From Sphingomonas cremea (GTDB lineage: Bacteria; Pseudomonadota; Alphaproteobacteria; Sphingomonadales; Sphingomonadaceae): a stretch of 64,000 nt of DNA. Both the position numbers and the translations under genes were made by a program. This document shows, piece after piece, positions 8,402 to 20,153 of this stretch (within the stretch, counting starts at the first letter, position 1; the number at the start of each line of letters is the position of its first letter). The notes beneath the pieces were generated by a model, which did no database searches, was not told the DNA's origin, and saw nothing but the letters and a program-made list of their open reading frames with translations. Location of the stretch: the NCBI RefSeq assembly GCF_021502585.1, contig NZ_JAKFGM010000003.1, forward strand, positions 124,001 to 188,000, written 5' to 3'.

Positions 8402-8938
8402 TTACTTCTTCTTGCCTTCTTTGCGGAAGATATACTCGCCGCGATATTTGATGCCCTTGCCCTTGTAGGGCTCCGGCTTACGCCAGCGGCGGATTTCGGC
8501 GGCCACCTGGCCGACCTTCTGCTTGTCGATGCCGCTGATCTCGACCGTAGTATTGTCCGGGGTCTTGACGTCGACACCTTCAGGCACGGCGAAGTTGACG
8601 TCGTGGCTGTAGCCGAGCTGCAGCTTCAGGTTCTTGCCCTGAGCCTGGGCGCGGTAGCCGACGCCGGTGATCTCGAGCACCTTGCTGAAGCCCTCGGTGA
8701 CGCCAGTCACCAGGTTTTGCACGTTGGTGCGCTGCATGCCCCACGCGGCGCGGTTGCGCTGCGCGTCGACAAGCGGCGTCACGCGGATTTCGCTTTCGGC
8801 GATCTCATACTTAACCAGGTCGTCGAGCAGCTGCATCGACAGCGTACCCTTGGGGCCTTTCACGGTCAGGGTCTGGCCCTCGACAGTGGCCGAAACGCCC
8901 GAAGGCATCGCGACCGGCTTTTTACCGATGCGGGACAT
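8402..8938 (-). CDS. rplF: 50S ribosomal protein L6
   Basis: The 178-residue protein shows the two repeated L6 domains, beginning [15 protein letters not shown]. It carries the signature [16 protein letters not shown] near the C-terminus and ends EGKKK. L6 binds near the sarcin-ricin loop and helps form the GTPase-associated site. Its start codon overlaps the rpsH stop by one base (TAATG), which indicates translational coupling. Confidence 0.96.
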   Translation of the reverse strand: MSRIGKKPVAMPSGVSATVEGQTLTVKGPKGTLSMQLLDDLVKYEIAESEIRVTPLVDAQRNRAAWGMQRTNVQNLVTGVTEGFSKVLEITGVGYRAQAQGKNLKLQLGYSHDVNFAVPEGVDVKTPDNTTVEISGIDKQKVGQVAAEIRRWRKPEPYKGKGIKYRGEYIFRKEGKKK

Positions 8939-9333
8939 TAGAACACCTCCGCCAGTACTTCGCCGCCGACATTCTGATCGCGCGCTTCCGCGTCCGACAG
9001 AACGCCGCGAGGCGTCGAAACGATGGTGATGCCCAGCCCGTTGCGAATGCGCGGCAGCTCGCGAGCGCCCGAATAGACGCGGCGACCCGGCTTCGACACG
9101 CGAGCCAGATGCTGGATCGCGGGCTGGCCCTCGAAATATTTCAGCTCGATGCGCAGGCCTTTCTGGCCGGCAAGCTCTTCCTCGGTATAGCCGCGGATAT
9201 AGCCTTCGCGCTGAAGCACATCGAGCACGTGGGAACGCAATTTGGAAGCGGGCGTCAGGATTGAATCCTTGCGCGCCTGCTGGCCGTTGCGAATGCGGGT
9301 GAGCATATCACCCAAAGGATCGGTCATCGGCAT
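8938..9333 (-). CDS. rpsH: 30S ribosomal protein S8
   Basis: A 131-residue protein, beginning [20 protein letters not shown] and ending with the family signature [20 protein letters not shown]8 binds helix 21 of 16S rRNA and in E. coli represses the spc operon by binding its mRNA; whether that occurs here cannot be seen. It ends one base into the rplF start. Confidence 0.96.
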   Translation of the reverse strand: MPMTDPLGDMLTRIRNGQQARKDSILTPASKLRSHVLDVLQREGYIRGYTEEELAGQKGLRIELKYFEGQPAIQHLARVSKPGRRVYSGARELPRIRNGLGITIVSTPRGVLSDAEARDQNVGGEVLAEVF

Positions 9334-9342
9334 AGCGTGCCC

Positions 9343-9648
9343 TTACCAGCTCGACTTGGTGAGACCGGGAATCAGGCCTTTATTGCCCATTTCCCGGAGC
9401 ATGATCCGCGACAGGCGGAACTTGCGATAATATCCGCGCGAACGGCCGGTCAGCTCGCAGCGGTTGCGGATGCGGGTCGGGTTGCCGTTGCGCGGCAGCT
9501 CGGCCATCTTCAGGCGCGCGATCAGGCGCTCGGTCTCATCGACCGACGTGTCGTTCGCTTTCGCCTTGAGCTTCGCAAGCTTCGCCGCGGTCTTCGCGAC
9601 GAGCGCTTTGCGACGCTCATTCTTGTTCACGGAACTCAGTTTCGCCAT
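9343..9648 (-). CDS. rpsN: 30S ribosomal protein S14 (zinc-free long form)
   Basis: The 101-residue protein begins [13 protein letters not shown] and has the conserved [21 protein letters not shown] block and the LRE-x2[13 protein letters not shown] end. It lacks the paired CxxC motifs of the short zinc-binding S14, so it is the long form usual in proteobacteria. It lies between rplE and rpsH. Confidence 0.96.
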   Translation of the reverse strand: MAKLSSVNKNERRKALVAKTAAKLAKLKAKANDTSVDETERLIARLKMAELPRNGNPTRIRNRCELTGRSRGYYRKFRLSRIMLREMGNKGLIPGLTKSSW

Positions 9649-9670
9649 GACTTAAGTTCTCCAGCGCCGC

Positions 9671-10249
9671 TTACGCGGCTTCTTTCTGTTCGTCGGCCGG
9701 GAAGGGGAAGTTGAAGAGGCGCAGCAATTCGCGCGCTTCCTCGTCCGTCTTCGCGGTCGTGGTGATGATGACGTCCATGCCCCGGACCTTTTCGATCTGG
9801 TCATAGTTGATCTCCGGGAACACGATCTGTTCCTTGAGACCCATCGCGTAATTGCCGCGGCCGTCGAACGACTTGGGGTTCAGCCCACGGAAGTCGCGAA
9901 CGCGCGGGAGGGCGATCGTGACCAGCCGGTCGAGGAACTCGTACATACGCTCGCGGCGCAAGGTGACCTTGCAACCGATCGGCATGCCTTCGCGCAGCTT
10001 GAACTGAGCGATCGACTTCTTCGCCTTGGTGATCACCGGCTTCTGGCCCGAGATCTTTTCCATCTCAGCCGCGGCCTGCTCGACCTTCTTCTTGTCCTGG
10101 GTCGCCTCGCCGACGCCCATGTTGATGACGATTTTTTCGAGCTTCGGCACTTCAAGAGCATTCTTGTAGCCGAACCTCTCGGTCATCGCCTTGGCGATGC
10201 GCTCGTCATAGTCCTTGCGCAGACGCGGCGTGTACTTCGCATCAGCCAT
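9671..10249 (-). CDS. rplE: 50S ribosomal protein L5
   Basis: A 192-residue 5S rRNA-binding protein. It starts [16 protein letters not shown], contains [16 protein letters not shown] and the loop [22 protein letters not shown], and ends near the conserved [20 protein letters not shown]. The ATG at 10249 lies eight bases before the end of rplX, so the genes overlap. The frame remains open far upstream but only antisense-like sequence is found there. Confidence 0.96.
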   Translation of the reverse strand: MADAKYTPRLRKDYDERIAKAMTERFGYKNALEVPKLEKIVINMGVGEATQDKKKVEQAAAEMEKISGQKPVITKAKKSIAQFKLREGMPIGCKVTLRRERMYEFLDRLVTIALPRVRDFRGLNPKSFDGRGNYAMGLKEQIVFPEINYDQIEKVRGMDVIITTTAKTDEEARELLRLFNFPFPADEQKEAA

Positions 10250-10565
10250 CGATCTTCTCCCCGGACCGCGCAGCAACGCGGACCTTCTTGCCGTCCTTGG
10301 CAAACTCGAAACGGACGCGGGTCGCCTTGCCGTCCTTGGGGTCGACGATCGCGACCTTCGAAACGTGCATCGGCGCTTCCTTGCGCTCGAGACCGCCCTG
10401 CGGATTGAGCTGGGTCGGCTTGCGGTGACGGGTCGCGACATTGACGCCCGACACGATCACCTTGCCGTCCTTCGGCATCGACGTGACGACTTCGCCCGTC
10501 TTGCCCTTGTCGCGGCCCGACAGGACCACGACCTTGTCACCCTTGCGGATCTTCGCGGCCGACAT
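10242..10565 (-). CDS. rplX: 50S ribosomal protein L24
   Basis: The 107-residue product begins [20 protein letters not shown], the KOW motif typical of L24, and has the family features [11 protein letters not shown] and [13 protein letters not shown]24 is an assembly initiator of the 50S subunit. ATG 10565 overlaps the rplN TGA by one base; a GTG one codon upstream is also in frame and cannot be excluded. Confidence 0.95.
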   Translation of the reverse strand: MSAAKIRKGDKVVVLSGRDKGKTGEVVTSMPKDGKVIVSGVNVATRHRKPTQLNPQGGLERKEAPMHVSKVAIVDPKDGKATRVRFEFAKDGKKVRVAARSGEKIDG

Positions 10566-10933
10566 CACAGCACCTCCGGCGCGAGCGAAATGATCTTCAT
10601 ATGCTTCTTCGCGCGCAGCTCACGAACCACCGGCCCGAAAATACGGGTGCCGATCGGCTCTTCGTTCTTGTTCACCAGCACTGCCGCGTTGGTGTCGAAG
10701 CGGATCACCGAGCCGTCGGGACGGCGGATGTCCTTGGCGGTGCGCACGATCACCGCACGGTGAACGTCGCCCTTCTTCACGCGGCCGCGCGGAGCGGCTT
10801 CCTTGACGCTGACGACGATGATGTCGCCAACGCCAGCGGTGCGGCGCTTCGATCCGCCCAGCACCTTGATGCACTGAACGCGCTTGGCGCCACTGTTGTC
10901 CGCAACCTCTAGGTTGGACTGCATCTGGATCAT
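10565..10933 (-). CDS. rplN: 50S ribosomal protein L14
   Basis: The 122-residue protein starts [20 protein letters not shown] and carries the L14 signature [19 protein letters not shown]. It ends in [24 protein letters not shown]. All are essentially invariant in bacteria. Start and length are standard. It is the first gene of the classical spc block here, 15 bases after rpsQ. Confidence 0.97.
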   Translation of the reverse strand: MIQMQSNLEVADNSGAKRVQCIKVLGGSKRRTAGVGDIIVVSVKEAAPRGRVKKGDVHRAVIVRTAKDIRRPDGSVIRFDTNAAVLVNKNEEPIGTRIFGPVVRELRAKKHMKIISLAPEVL

Positions 10934-10948
10934 GAGTTCAGTCCTTCC

Positions 10949-11317
10949 TTATGCTTCGGTTGCTTCGGGCTCGGCCTTCTTGGCCTTGCCCTTTTCAGCC
11001 TTGGCCGGGGTGGCCGGCTTGGCCACCGCGACCGGCTTCGAGACATCGGTCTCGACGATATCGGCCACTTCCGCGGGGGCGGCGCCAATACGATCGAGCA
11101 CGGTCCAGCTCTTCAGCTTGGAAACCGGCGCGCACTCCTGGATGCGCACTTGCTCGCCCGACTTATAGGCATTGCCTTCGTCGTGGGCGTGATACTTCTT
11201 CGACAGCTTGATGATCTTGCCATAGAGCGGGTGCTTCACCCGCCGCTCGACACGGACCACCACCGTCTTGTCACCCTTGTCCGACACCACGGTGCCAGTG
11301 AGGACGCGCTTCGGCAT
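10949..11317 (-). CDS. rpsQ: 30S ribosomal protein S17 with Ala/Lys-rich C-terminal extension
   Basis: The first ~80 residues are normal S17: [35 protein letters not shown] and the signature around [17 protein letters not shown]. Most bacterial S17 proteins end near this point (about 80-90 residues). Here the protein continues to 122 residues with an alanine, valine, proline and lysine-rich tail that ends EPEATEA. S17 binds 16S rRNA early in 30S assembly. Confidence 0.95.
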   Translation of the reverse strand: MPKRVLTGTVVSDKGDKTVVVRVERRVKHPLYGKIIKLSKKYHAHDEGNAYKSGEQVRIQECAPVSKLKSWTVLDRIGAAPAEVADIVETDVSKPVAVAKPATPAKAEKGKAKKAEPEATEA

Positions 11318-11329
11318 CTCAAATACTCC

Positions 11330-11536
11330 TTACGCCTTGGCCGCCGCGCGAGCGCGGTCGGACTGCAGCGTCTTGATCCGGGCGATGGTGCGGCGCACCT
11401 CGCGAACCCGGCTCGGCTTCTCGAGCTGGTTGGTGGCGGCCTGGAAGCGCAGGTTGAACTGCTCGCGCTTCAATTCCGCCAGCTGGGTTGCCAGCTGGTC
11501 CTCGGTCTTCACAACCAGATTTTCCTTCTTGGCCAT
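11330..11536 (-). CDS. rpmC: 50S ribosomal protein L29
   Basis: A 68-residue two-helix protein at the polypeptide exit. It starts [19 protein letters not shown] and contains the L29 core [21 protein letters not shown] and [15 protein letters not shown]. It is separated from rplP by two bases, in the standard order rplP-rpmC-rpsQ. Confidence 0.95.
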   Translation of the reverse strand: MAKKENLVVKTEDQLATQLAELKREQFNLRFQAATNQLEKPSRVREVRRTIARIKTLQSDRARAAAKA

Positions 11537-11538
11537 GA

Positions 11539-11970
11539 TCAGTCTTCCTCAACCATCGATTCACCCAGGCGGGCGACGACCTTGACCTTGATCGGCAGCT
11601 TTTCGGCGGCGCGCTCGAAGGCAACTTTGGCGAGCGGGCCGGGAACGCCGTCCAGCTCGAACAGGATGCGGCCCGGCTTCACGCGGGCTACCCAGAATTC
11701 CGGCGAACCCTTGCCCGAGCCCATGCGGACTTCGGCCGGCTTCGACGACACGGGGACGTCCGGGAAAATGCGGATCCACAAGCGACCCTGACGACGGATG
11801 TGACGCGTGATCGCGCGGCGGGCCGCCTCGATCTGGCGCGCAGTGATCCGGTCCGGCTCCATCGCCTTCAGGCCGAACGAGCCGAAATTGAGCTCGGTGC
11901 CGCCTTTGGCGTTGCCGTGAATCCGGCCCTTGAAGGCCTTGCGGAACTTGGTGCGTTTCGGTTGCAGCAT
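11539..11970 (-). CDS. rplP: 50S ribosomal protein L16
   Basis: The 143-residue protein begins [19 protein letters not shown]. It has the signatures [21 protein letters not shown], and later [21 protein letters not shown], of L16, which positions tRNA in the A site. The arginine in the RMGSGKG loop is the residue hydroxylated by RoxA in some bacteria; that is family knowledge, not visible here. Confidence 0.97.
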   Translation of the reverse strand: MLQPKRTKFRKAFKGRIHGNAKGGTELNFGSFGLKAMEPDRITARQIEAARRAITRHIRRQGRLWIRIFPDVPVSSKPAEVRMGSGKGSPEFWVARVKPGRILFELDGVPGPLAKVAFERAAEKLPIKVKVVARLGESMVEED

Positions 11971-11982
11971 GTCCTTAGTTCC

Positions 11983-12690
11983 TTAGCGGCGATCGTCGCG
12001 CGCCGGGCGGACGCCCGACGTTTGAGCGTCCATCATGAGGCGGTCCTGAGCGAGCGGGTCATGGCCGAGGATCTCGCCCTTGAAGACCCACACCTTGACG
12101 CCGCAGACACCGTAAGCGGTGTGCGCTTGCGCTTCGGCGTAATCGACGTTGCCACGCAGCGTGTGCAGCGGAACGCGACCCTCGCGGTACCATTCAGTGC
12201 GCGCGATTTCCGCGCCGCCCAGACGGCCGGCGCAGGTGATACGAATGCCCTCAGCGCCGAGCCGAAGTGCCGATTGAACGGCCCGCTTCATGGCGCGGCG
12301 GAAAGCGATACGACGCTCGAGCTGGTCGGCGACGCCCTGCGCGACGAGGCGCGCGTCGATCTCCGGCTTGCGGATCTCGACGATGTTCAGGCTGACTTCC
12401 GACCCGGTCATCTTGCCGAGCAGCTTCTTCAGCTTCTCGATATCGCTGCCCTTCTTGCCGATGATGACACCGGGGCGGGCGGCATAGATGGAAATGCGGC
12501 ACAGCTTGGCCGGGCGCTCGATGACGACCTTCGAGATCGCCGCCTGAGGCAGCGTCTTGAAGATATACTGGCGGATCTTGAGATCCTCGAGCAGCAGACG
12601 GCCATAGTCCTGACCCTCAGCGAACCAGCGGCTGTCCCAGGTCCGATTGATCTGGAGACGAAGGCCGACGGGAGACGATTTCTGACCCAT
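11983..12690 (-). CDS. rpsC: 30S ribosomal protein S3
   Basis: The 235-residue protein begins [20 protein letters not shown], with the KH domain containing [15 protein letters not shown] and the C-terminal domain with [21 protein letters not shown]3 lines the mRNA entry tunnel and has helicase activity there. Its start overlaps the end of rplV by one base. Confidence 0.97.
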   Translation of the reverse strand: MGQKSSPVGLRLQINRTWDSRWFAEGQDYGRLLLEDLKIRQYIFKTLPQAAISKVVIERPAKLCRISIYAARPGVIIGKKGSDIEKLKKLLGKMTGSEVSLNIVEIRKPEIDARLVAQGVADQLERRIAFRRAMKRAVQSALRLGAEGIRITCAGRLGGAEIARTEWYREGRVPLHTLRGNVDYAEAQAHTAYGVCGVKVWVFKGEILGHDPLAQDRLMMDAQTSGVRPARDDRR

Positions 12691-13067
12691 TACGCTTCTT
12701 CCTGCTCGCGAACGACGACGCGAAGGCGGCTGAACGGCTTCTCGATACGGGTCGAGCGGCCGCGAGCGCGGGTCGCGAAGCGCTTCATGGTGATCGACTT
12801 GCCGACCGACGCTTCGGCGACGATGAGCGCATCGACGTCAAGGTTGTGGTTGTTCTCGGCGTTGGCGACCGCCGAAGCGAGTACCTTCGCCACCTCGGGC
12901 GCCATGCCCTTGGTCGAGAACTTCAAGATATTGAGCGCTTCCTCGACCTTGCGGCCGCGGATCAGGCCCGCGACGAGGTTGAGCTTCTGCGCCGAACCAC
13001 GGATCATGGTGCCGACGGCAAGCGCTTCCTTATCGCCGACCTTGCGGGGGGATGCGGGCTTGGACAT
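12690..13067 (-). CDS. rplV: 50S ribosomal protein L22
   Basis: The 125-residue product has the L22 features [36 protein letters not shown] and the beta-hairpin [19 protein letters not shown] that reaches into the exit tunnel. Its one-base overlap with rpsC downstream and contact with rpsS upstream are typical of the S10 operon. Confidence 0.97.
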   Translation of the reverse strand: MSKPASPRKVGDKEALAVGTMIRGSAQKLNLVAGLIRGRKVEEALNILKFSTKGMAPEVAKVLASAVANAENNHNLDVDALIVAEASVGKSITMKRFATRARGRSTRIEKPFSRLRVVVREQEEA

Positions 13068-13342
13068 TAGCGCTTACCCTTCTTGTCGGCAGCGTGGCCC
13101 GGGAAGAAGCGCGTCGGCGCAAATTCACCAAGCTTCATGCCAACCATGTCCTCATTGACCGACACCGGCACGAACTTGCGGCCGTTGTAGACATTGAAGG
13201 TCAGGCCGACGAACTGCGGCAGGATGGTCGAACGACGTGACCAGGTCTTGATCGGCGCGCGCTTGCTTGCCTCCTGAGCGGCTTCTGCCTTCTTCAGGAG
13301 CGAAAGCTCGACGAACGGACCTTTCCAAACGGAACGAGCCAT
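13067..13342 (-). CDS. rpsS: 30S ribosomal protein S19
   Basis: The 91-residue protein starts [20 protein letters not shown] and contains the signature [17 protein letters not shown], then [19 protein letters not shown] 13342 gives the family length; the frame above it is antisense noise. It sits five bases after rplB and overlaps rplV by one base. Confidence 0.96.
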   Translation of the reverse strand: MARSVWKGPFVELSLLKKAEAAQEASKRAPIKTWSRRSTILPQFVGLTFNVYNGRKFVPVSVNEDMVGMKLGEFAPTRFFPGHAADKKGKR

Positions 13343-13347
13343 CTCGG

Positions 13348-14184
13348 TTAGCCCTTCTTCTTCGCGTGACGCGACCGGATAATGAACTTGTCGGTCGCCT
13401 TGTTGTGACGGGTGCGAGCACCCTTGGTCGGCTTGCCCCACGGGGTAACCGGGTGACGGCCGCCCGAAGTCCGGCCTTCGCCACCGCCGTGCGGGTGGTC
13501 GACCGGGTTCTTGGCGACGCCGCGGGTCAGCGGGCGCTTGCCCATCCAGCGGGTACGTCCGGCCTTGGCCAGCGTCTGGTTGGCGTTGTCGGGGTTCGAC
13601 ACCGCGCCAACGGTCGCCATGCAGTCGGAGCGAACATAGCGCGTCTCACCCGAGTTCAGGCGGACGATGACCATGCCCTTGTCGCGGCCGACGACCTGCA
13701 CATAGGTGCCTGCCGCGCGAGCGATCTGGCCGCCCTTGCCGGGCTTCAGCTCGACATTGTGGACGATGGTGCCGACCGGCATCTGGCCGATCTCCATTGC
13801 GTTGCCGGGCTTCACGTCGACCTTCTTGCCGGCCACGACCTTGTCGCCGGGCGCGAGGCGCTGCGGCGCAATGATGTAAGCCTGCTCGCCACCTTCATAG
13901 GTGACAAGCGCAATGAATGCCGAACGGTTCGGATCATATTCGAGACGCTCGACGGTCGCCGAAACGTCCCAGGTGCGACGCTTGAAGTCGACCAGGCGAT
14001 AACGCTGCTTATGACCGCCGCCGATGCCACGCGAGGTGACCTGGCCCTTGTTGTTGCGGCCACCGGTCTTGGTCTTGCCTTCGGTCAGCGCCTTCACCGG
14101 CTTGCCCTTGTAGAGCTGCGTCCGGTCGACGAGGATCAGGCCACGGCGGGCCGGGCTCGTCGGCTTATATTGCTTGAGAGCCAT
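13348..14184 (-). CDS. rplB: 50S ribosomal protein L2
   Basis: A 278-residue protein needed for subunit joining and peptidyl transfer. It begins [17 protein letters not shown] and ends with the highly conserved [20 protein letters not shown], whose histidine near the peptidyl transferase centre is invariant. Start overlaps the rplW stop by one base. Confidence 0.97.
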   Translation of the reverse strand: MALKQYKPTSPARRGLILVDRTQLYKGKPVKALTEGKTKTGGRNNKGQVTSRGIGGGHKQRYRLVDFKRRTWDVSATVERLEYDPNRSAFIALVTYEGGEQAYIIAPQRLAPGDKVVAGKKVDVKPGNAMEIGQMPVGTIVHNVELKPGKGGQIARAAGTYVQVVGRDKGMVIVRLNSGETRYVRSDCMATVGAVSNPDNANQTLAKAGRTRWMGKRPLTRGVAKNPVDHPHGGGEGRTSGGRHPVTPWGKPTKGARTRHNKATDKFIIRSRHAKKKG

Positions 14185-14507
14185 TACGCCTTGACCCCTT
14201 CCGTAATGTCGATCGACTGGCCTTCGGCCAGCGTGACGATCGCTTTCTTCGAGTCAGACCGCGTGTAGGGCTTGCCCTTCCACTTCTTGGTCTTGCCTTT
14301 GGTCACGATCGTGTTGACGCCGGTCACGGTTACGCCGAACAGCGCTTCCACGGCCGCCTTGATCTCGGGTTTGGACGCCGTGCCAGCGACCTTGAACACC
14401 ACCGCGTTATGTTCCGACAACATGGTCGACTTCTCGGTGATGTGCGGCGCGAGCACGATGTCATAGTGGCGGATATCGACCGCCCCTGCTGCCTGCTTCT
14501 TAGCCAT
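14184..14507 (-). CDS. rplW: 50S ribosomal protein L23
   Basis: The 107-residue protein has the L23 core [19 protein letters not shown] and later [17 protein letters not shown] with the [10 protein letters not shown] loop. It sits at the tunnel exit and docks trigger factor and SRP. ATG 14507 overlaps the last eight bases of rplD; a longer in-frame start at 14531 lies deeper in rplD. Confidence 0.95.
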   Translation of the reverse strand: MAKKQAAGAVDIRHYDIVLAPHITEKSTMLSEHNAVVFKVAGTASKPEIKAAVEALFGVTVTGVNTIVTKGKTKKWKGKPYTRSDSKKAIVTLAEGQSIDITEGVKA

Positions 14508-15129
14508 TGAACCGGGCCTCCAGCTTTTCAACCGCGGCGCGGGTCAGGACCAGCGTCTCGTGGCGCATGATGTCGTAGACGTTGGCGCCAATCGCCGGGA
14601 GAAGGTTGATCCCCTCCAGGTTCGACGAAGCGCGGGCAAAGCCGACGTTGAGCGCGTCACCATCGATCACCAGCGCGGTCTTGCCGAAGCCGAGCTTGCC
14701 GAGCTTCGCCTGCAATGCCTTGGTCTTCGCTTCCTCGCCCATGTCGAGATTGTCGAGGACGATGAGCTGGCCGCCCTTCGCCTTGGCCGACAACGCCATC
14801 CTCAGGCCAAGCGCCCGAACCTTCTTGTTGAGGCTCGAGGTGAAAACGCGAGCCCGAGGGCCGTGTGCCTTGCCGCCGCCAATGAAGATCGGAGCGCGGC
14901 GATCGCCGTGACGAGCCGTGCCGCCACCCTTTTGACGACCGAACTTCTTGCCCGTGCGAGCGACGTCAGCGCGCTCACGAGCCGCACGCGCCGGAGCGCG
15001 ACGGTTGATGAGCTGCCACGTCACAACGCGGTGCAGGATGTCGGCGCGCGGCTCGACGCCGAACACTTCGTCGTCGAGCTGGATGTCGCCGCCAGCCTTG
15101 GCGTCGAGGGTCTGAACCTTGACCTTCAT
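14500..15129 (-). CDS. rplD: 50S ribosomal protein L4
   Basis: A 209-residue protein with the L4 segments [26 protein letters not shown] (basic loop into the exit tunnel) and [22 protein letters not shown] at the C-terminus. In E. coli, L4 represses the S10 operon through an mRNA leader; any such control here is untested. It follows rplC by three bases. Confidence 0.96.
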   Translation of the reverse strand: MKVKVQTLDAKAGGDIQLDDEVFGVEPRADILHRVVTWQLINRRAPARAARERADVARTGKKFGRQKGGGTARHGDRRAPIFIGGGKAHGPRARVFTSSLNKKVRALGLRMALSAKAKGGQLIVLDNLDMGEEAKTKALQAKLGKLGFGKTALVIDGDALNVGFARASSNLEGINLLPAIGANVYDIMRHETLVLTRAAVEKLEARFNG

Positions 15130-15132
15130 CGC

Positions 15133-15999
15133 TTAGCCTTCCTTGCTCTCGTCGGCGGCAGGCGTTTCGCCCTCCGCGTCCGAGTCCTGAACTTCCGCAG
15201 CGCCAGCTTCCTGCTCGGCTGCGATCGCCTTCACTTCCTCATCGCTGGGAAGCGCCGGAATTTCGTGCACCGCCGCTTCGTCGACGAACCCCGCCGGGGC
15301 GTGCTCGACAACGATCTCGGCGGCATTCTCGAGGAGGCCGGCCGGATATGGCGCACGCTCGTCACGCGGCAGCTTGATCGCGTCTGAAACGGTCAGCCAG
15401 CCACCCTTGGAGCCGGGGACCGAGCCCTTGACGAACAACAGGCCGCGCTCGGCGTCCGTACGGACGATCTCGAGGTTCTGTTGGGTGCGATTGCGCGCAC
15501 CCATGTGGCCGGCCATCTTCTTGTTCTTGAAGACGCGGCCCGGATCCTGGCGGTTACCGGTCGAGCCGTGCGAACGGTGCGAAACGGAAACGCCGTGAGT
15601 GGCGCGAAGACCACCGAAGTTCCAGCGCTTCATCGCGCCGGCAAAGCCCTTGCCCTGGGTCACGCCCGAAATGTCGACCATCTGGCCGGCAACGAAATGA
15701 TCGGCGGTAATCGTCGCACCGACATCGAGGAGCGCATCCTCGGCGACGCGGAATTCGACCACGCGAGCCTTAGGCTCGACCTCGGCCTTGCCGAAGGCCA
15801 CCCGCTGCGGCTTGTTGACATTCTTCGCCTTGGCCGTACCGGCGCCCAGCTGGACGGCGGTATAACCGTCGCGATCCTTCTCGCGGCGGCCAACGACCTG
15901 TACGTCTTCAAGCTGGAGAACGGTGACGGGCACATGGCGCCCGTCCGCCTGGAACAGGCGGGTCATCCCCATCTTCTTAGCGATCACGCCAGTGCGCAT
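15133..15999 (-). CDS. rplC: 50S ribosomal protein L3 with acidic C-terminal tail
   Basis: The product begins [20 protein letters not shown] and contains the L3 signature [20 protein letters not shown] and [20 protein letters not shown]. It is 288 residues, against about 210-240 in most bacteria. The extra length is a C-terminal tail of about 50 residues, strongly acidic and alanine-rich, ending ADESKEG. ATG 15999 gives the standard N-terminus; two further in-frame codons upstream do not. A 237-base gap separates it from rpsJ. Confidence 0.95.
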   Translation of the reverse strand: MRTGVIAKKMGMTRLFQADGRHVPVTVLQLEDVQVVGRREKDRDGYTAVQLGAGTAKAKNVNKPQRVAFGKAEVEPKARVVEFRVAEDALLDVGATITADHFVAGQMVDISGVTQGKGFAGAMKRWNFGGLRATHGVSVSHRSHGSTGNRQDPGRVFKNKKMAGHMGARNRTQQNLEIVRTDAERGLLFVKGSVPGSKGGWLTVSDAIKLPRDERAPYPAGLLENAAEIVVEHAPAGFVDEAAVHEIPALPSDEEVKAIAAEQEAGAAEVQDSDAEGETPAADESKEG

Positions 16000-16163
16000 G
16001 ATCCACACTCCTACAGAGGCCCCGTCCCGCTTCTCGCGATCGGGGGCGTGCGGCCCGTGAAACTATGCGTGCCCCGCTTGGGCCATTCCCGCGTGAACGG
16101 GATGCGGGGGACGCAGTCCGGAATGCCTTGAAGGGCGTTCCGCGGTATCCCTTGATCCGTTGC

Positions 16164-16181
16164 GGCGCTTTCTTAAGCGCC
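16164..16181 (-). other. stem-loop in the rpsJ-rplC intergenic region
   Basis: GGCGCTT and AAGCGCC form a perfect seven-base stem around a four-base loop, 165 bases upstream of rplC. There is no U-run, so it is not a canonical terminator. No gene is supported in the 237-base gap 16000-16236. Confidence 0.35.
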
Positions 16182-16236
16182 ACGTCGATCCTTAAGTCAG
16201 GATCGTGCGGCCGAATCTGGCCGCGGTGCCAGCCCC

Positions 16237-16548
<312 letters not shown>

Positions 16549-16605
16549 GTCCACTTACCGATGCGAAAGAGCCTGAGTGCCGCCTTCAGCCGAAGGCATT
16601 ACCCT

Positions 16606-16653
16606 TACATAAAAAGCCAAGCGCGACACTGGCCGTCCGGCCGACGCCGCGCT
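16606..16653 (-). terminator. terminator-like hairpin between tuf and rpsJ
   Basis: On the reverse strand AGCGCG pairs with CGCGCT around an inner GGCC-GGAC-GGCC hairpin with small internal loops, and is followed by TGGCTTTTTATG. It would end or reduce str-operon transcription before rpsJ. Confidence 0.5.
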
Positions 16654-16719
16654 CAACTGAAAACTGGTTGCGGGCCGCTCATTTCCCGTGTGCGAGAATC
16701 GCGCGGCCCGCGCCCTATA

Positions 16720-17910
<1,191 letters not shown>

Positions 17911-17940
17911 TTTACGCCTCTTCTTCTCTTAAGGTAATTC

Positions 17941-17972
17941 GGGCGGCGCTCGCCCTAGTTGCGAGCGCGCCC
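17941..17972 (-). other. GC-rich stem-loop upstream of tuf
   Basis: On the reverse strand GCTCGC pairs with GCGAGC, extended by GGGCG/CGCCC with a small mismatch, around an AACTAGG loop. There is no U-run. It may stabilise the tuf message after processing; that is inference. Confidence 0.4.
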
Positions 17973-17990
17973 TTAGCGACAAATTATAGG

Positions 17991-20087
17991 TTACGCCAGC
18001 TTCGCCTTCACTTCGTCGGCGACGTTCTGCGGCACCTCGTCATAATGCGAGAACTGCATCGAGTATTGCGCCCGGCCCTGGGTGAACGAACGCAGCTGGT
18101 TCACATAGCCGAACATGTTGGCCAGCGGGACCATTGCCTCGACTGTCTGGGCATTGCCCCGGCTGTCGGTGCCCTGGATCTGGCCACGACGAGAATTCAT
18201 GTCGCCGATGACGTCGCCCAGATATTCCTCGGGAGTGACGACCTCGACCTTCATGATCGGCTCGAGCAGCTTGATGCCGGCCTTTTGGGCGGCTTCGCGC
18301 ATTGCTCCGCGACCGGTAATTTCGAATGCCAGCGCCGACGAGTCGACGTCGTGATACTTGCCGTCGGTAAGGTGGACCTCGAAATCGATGATCGGGAAGC
18401 CGATCAACGAACCGGTCTCGGCGGTCTCGCGCATGCCCTTCTCGACCGAGGGGATATATTCCTTGGGAACGTTACCGCCCTTGATCTCGTCGAAGAACTG
18501 GAAGCCCGAGCCGCGCTCGCCGGGGACGAGGTTGACGCGCACTTCGCCGAACTGGCCCGAACCACCCGACTGCTTCTTGTGAGTGTAGGTTAGCTCGACT
18601 GGCTTCGCGAGATATTCGCGATAGGCGACCTGCGGCGCACCGACATTGGCCTCGACCTTGAACTCGCGCTTCATGCGGTCGACCAGGATCTCGAGGTGAA
18701 GCTCGCCCATCCCCTTGATGATGGTCTGGCCCGACTCATGGTCCGAGGTCACGCGGAACGACGGGTCCTCGCGAGCGAGACGATTGAGCGCGATGCCCAT
18801 CTTCTCCTGGTCGGCCTTGGTCTTCGGCTCCACCGCAACCTCGATGACCGGATCAGGAAATTCCATCCGCTCAAGGATGATCGGGGCATTGGCCGCGCAC
18901 AGCGTATCACCGGTGGTGGTGTCCTTGAGGCCCGCCAGCGCAACGATGTCGCCCGCGTAAGCGACCTGGATGTCTTCACGGTCGTTGGCATGCATCAGCA
19001 GCATGCGACCGACCTTTTCCTTCTTATCTTTGACCGAGTTGGTCACCTGGCTCGCCGTCTCGAGCTTGCCCGAATAGATGCGCGCGAAGGTCAACGTGCC
19101 GACGAACGGGTCGTTCATGATCTTGAACGCCAGCGCCGAGAAGGGCGCATCGTCGGCCGGTGCACGGGTGTCGGTGGTCACGCCGTCCATCTTGAGGCCC
19201 TCGACCGGCGGAATGTCCAGCGGCGAAGGAAGATAGTCGATGACCGCGTCGAGCAGCGGCTGCACGCCCTTGTTTTTGAACGCCGAGCCGCAAAGCACCG
19301 GCACGAACGAGAAGTTCAGCGTGCCCTTGCGGATCAGCTTCTTCAGCGTGGCGATGTCGGGCTCGGTACCCTCGAGGTAATGCTCCATGACCTCGTCGTC
19401 TTGCTCGACGGCCATTTCGATCAGCTCCTGGCGAGCAGTCGCAGCGGCGTCGGCGAGATCGGCCGGGATTTCTTCATAAACGAACTTCGCGCCCAGGCTC
19501 TCGTCGAGCCAGATGATCGCGCGGTTCTCGACCAGGTCAACCAGGCCCTTGAAGCCGCCCTCGATGCCGATCGGCAGGTAAAGCACGGCCGGGCGCGCGC
19601 CGAGACGATCCTTGATCATGTCGACGCAGCGCTCGAAATTGGCGCCGGTGCGGTCAAGCTTGTTGACGAAGCACATCCGCGGAACGTTATACTTCTCGGC
19701 CTGCCGCCAGACGGTCTCCGATTGCGGCTCGACACCGGCAACGCCGTCGAAGCAAGCAACGGCACCGTCGAGCACGCGCAGCGAACGCTCTACCTCAATG
19801 GTGAAGTCGACGTGGCCCGGGGTATCGATGATGTTGATGCGGTGCTCTTCGCCCTTGCCCTCATCGGCACGCCAGAAGCAGGTCGTCGCCGCGGAGGTGA
19901 TGGTGATCCCGCGCTCTTGCTCCTGCTCCATCCAATCCATGGTGGCGGTGCCTTCATGCACTTCGCCGATCTTGTAGGACTTGCCGGTGTAATAGAGGAT
20001 GCGCTCGGTCGTGGTCGTCTTGCCGGCATCGATGTGGGCCATGATGCCGATGTTGCGATAGCGGTCGAGCGGATGGCTGCGGGCCAT
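17991..20087 (-). CDS. fusA: elongation factor G
   Basis: The 698-residue translocase has the P-loop [15 protein letters not shown] near residue 17, switch sequence [21 protein letters not shown] and [10 protein letters not shown]. The domain III-V segments include [18 protein letters not shown] and [22 protein letters not shown] with the domain IV tip. Length matches EF-G. It lies between rpsG and tuf in the str operon, 66 bases after rpsG with a hairpin (20114-20132) in the gap. Confidence 0.98.
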   Translation of the reverse strand: MARSHPLDRYRNIGIMAHIDAGKTTTTERILYYTGKSYKIGEVHEGTATMDWMEQEQERGITITSAATTCFWRADEGKGEEHRINIIDTPGHVDFTIEVERSLRVLDGAVACFDGVAGVEPQSETVWRQAEKYNVPRMCFVNKLDRTGANFERCVDMIKDRLGARPAVLYLPIGIEGGFKGLVDLVENRAIIWLDESLGAKFVYEEIPADLADAAATARQELIEMAVEQDDEVMEHYLEGTEPDIATLKKLIRKGTLNFSFVPVLCGSAFKNKGVQPLLDAVIDYLPSPLDIPPVEGLKMDGVTTDTRAPADDAPFSALAFKIMNDPFVGTLTFARIYSGKLETASQVTNSVKDKKEKVGRMLLMHANDREDIQVAYAGDIVALAGLKDTTTGDTLCAANAPIILERMEFPDPVIEVAVEPKTKADQEKMGIALNRLAREDPSFRVTSDHESGQTIIKGMGELHLEILVDRMKREFKVEANVGAPQVAYREYLAKPVELTYTHKKQSGGSGQFGEVRVNLVPGERGSGFQFFDEIKGGNVPKEYIPSVEKGMRETAETGSLIGFPIIDFEVHLTDGKYHDVDSSALAFEITGRGAMREAAQKAGIKLLEPIMKVEVVTPEEYLGDVIGDMNSRRGQIQGTDSRGNAQTVEAMVPLANMFGYVNQLRSFTQGRAQYSMQFSHYDEVPQNVADEVKAKLA

Positions 20088-20113
20088 GGTCTGAGCTTCC
20101 TTGAATTTATGGG

Positions 20114-20132
20114 GGACCGGCCGGGCCGGTCC
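20114..20132 (-). other. stem-loop in the rpsG-fusA gap
   Basis: GGACCGG and CCGGTCC form a perfect seven-base stem with a five-base loop, about 26 bases before the fusA start. No U-run follows on either strand. Confidence 0.35.
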
Positions 20133-20153
20133 GCCATGATATAGGTACGAAAA

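Noticed and set aside
15977..16183. 68-codon reverse frame in the rpsJ-rplC gap (MALKKAPQRIKGYRG..)
   Set aside because: It runs into the rplC start and has no clear ribosome-binding site or similarity. A leader peptide is possible but unsupported.
18696..20144. Long plus-strand open frame opposite fusA
   Set aside because: Antisense shadow of EF-G without motifs or a ribosome-binding site.
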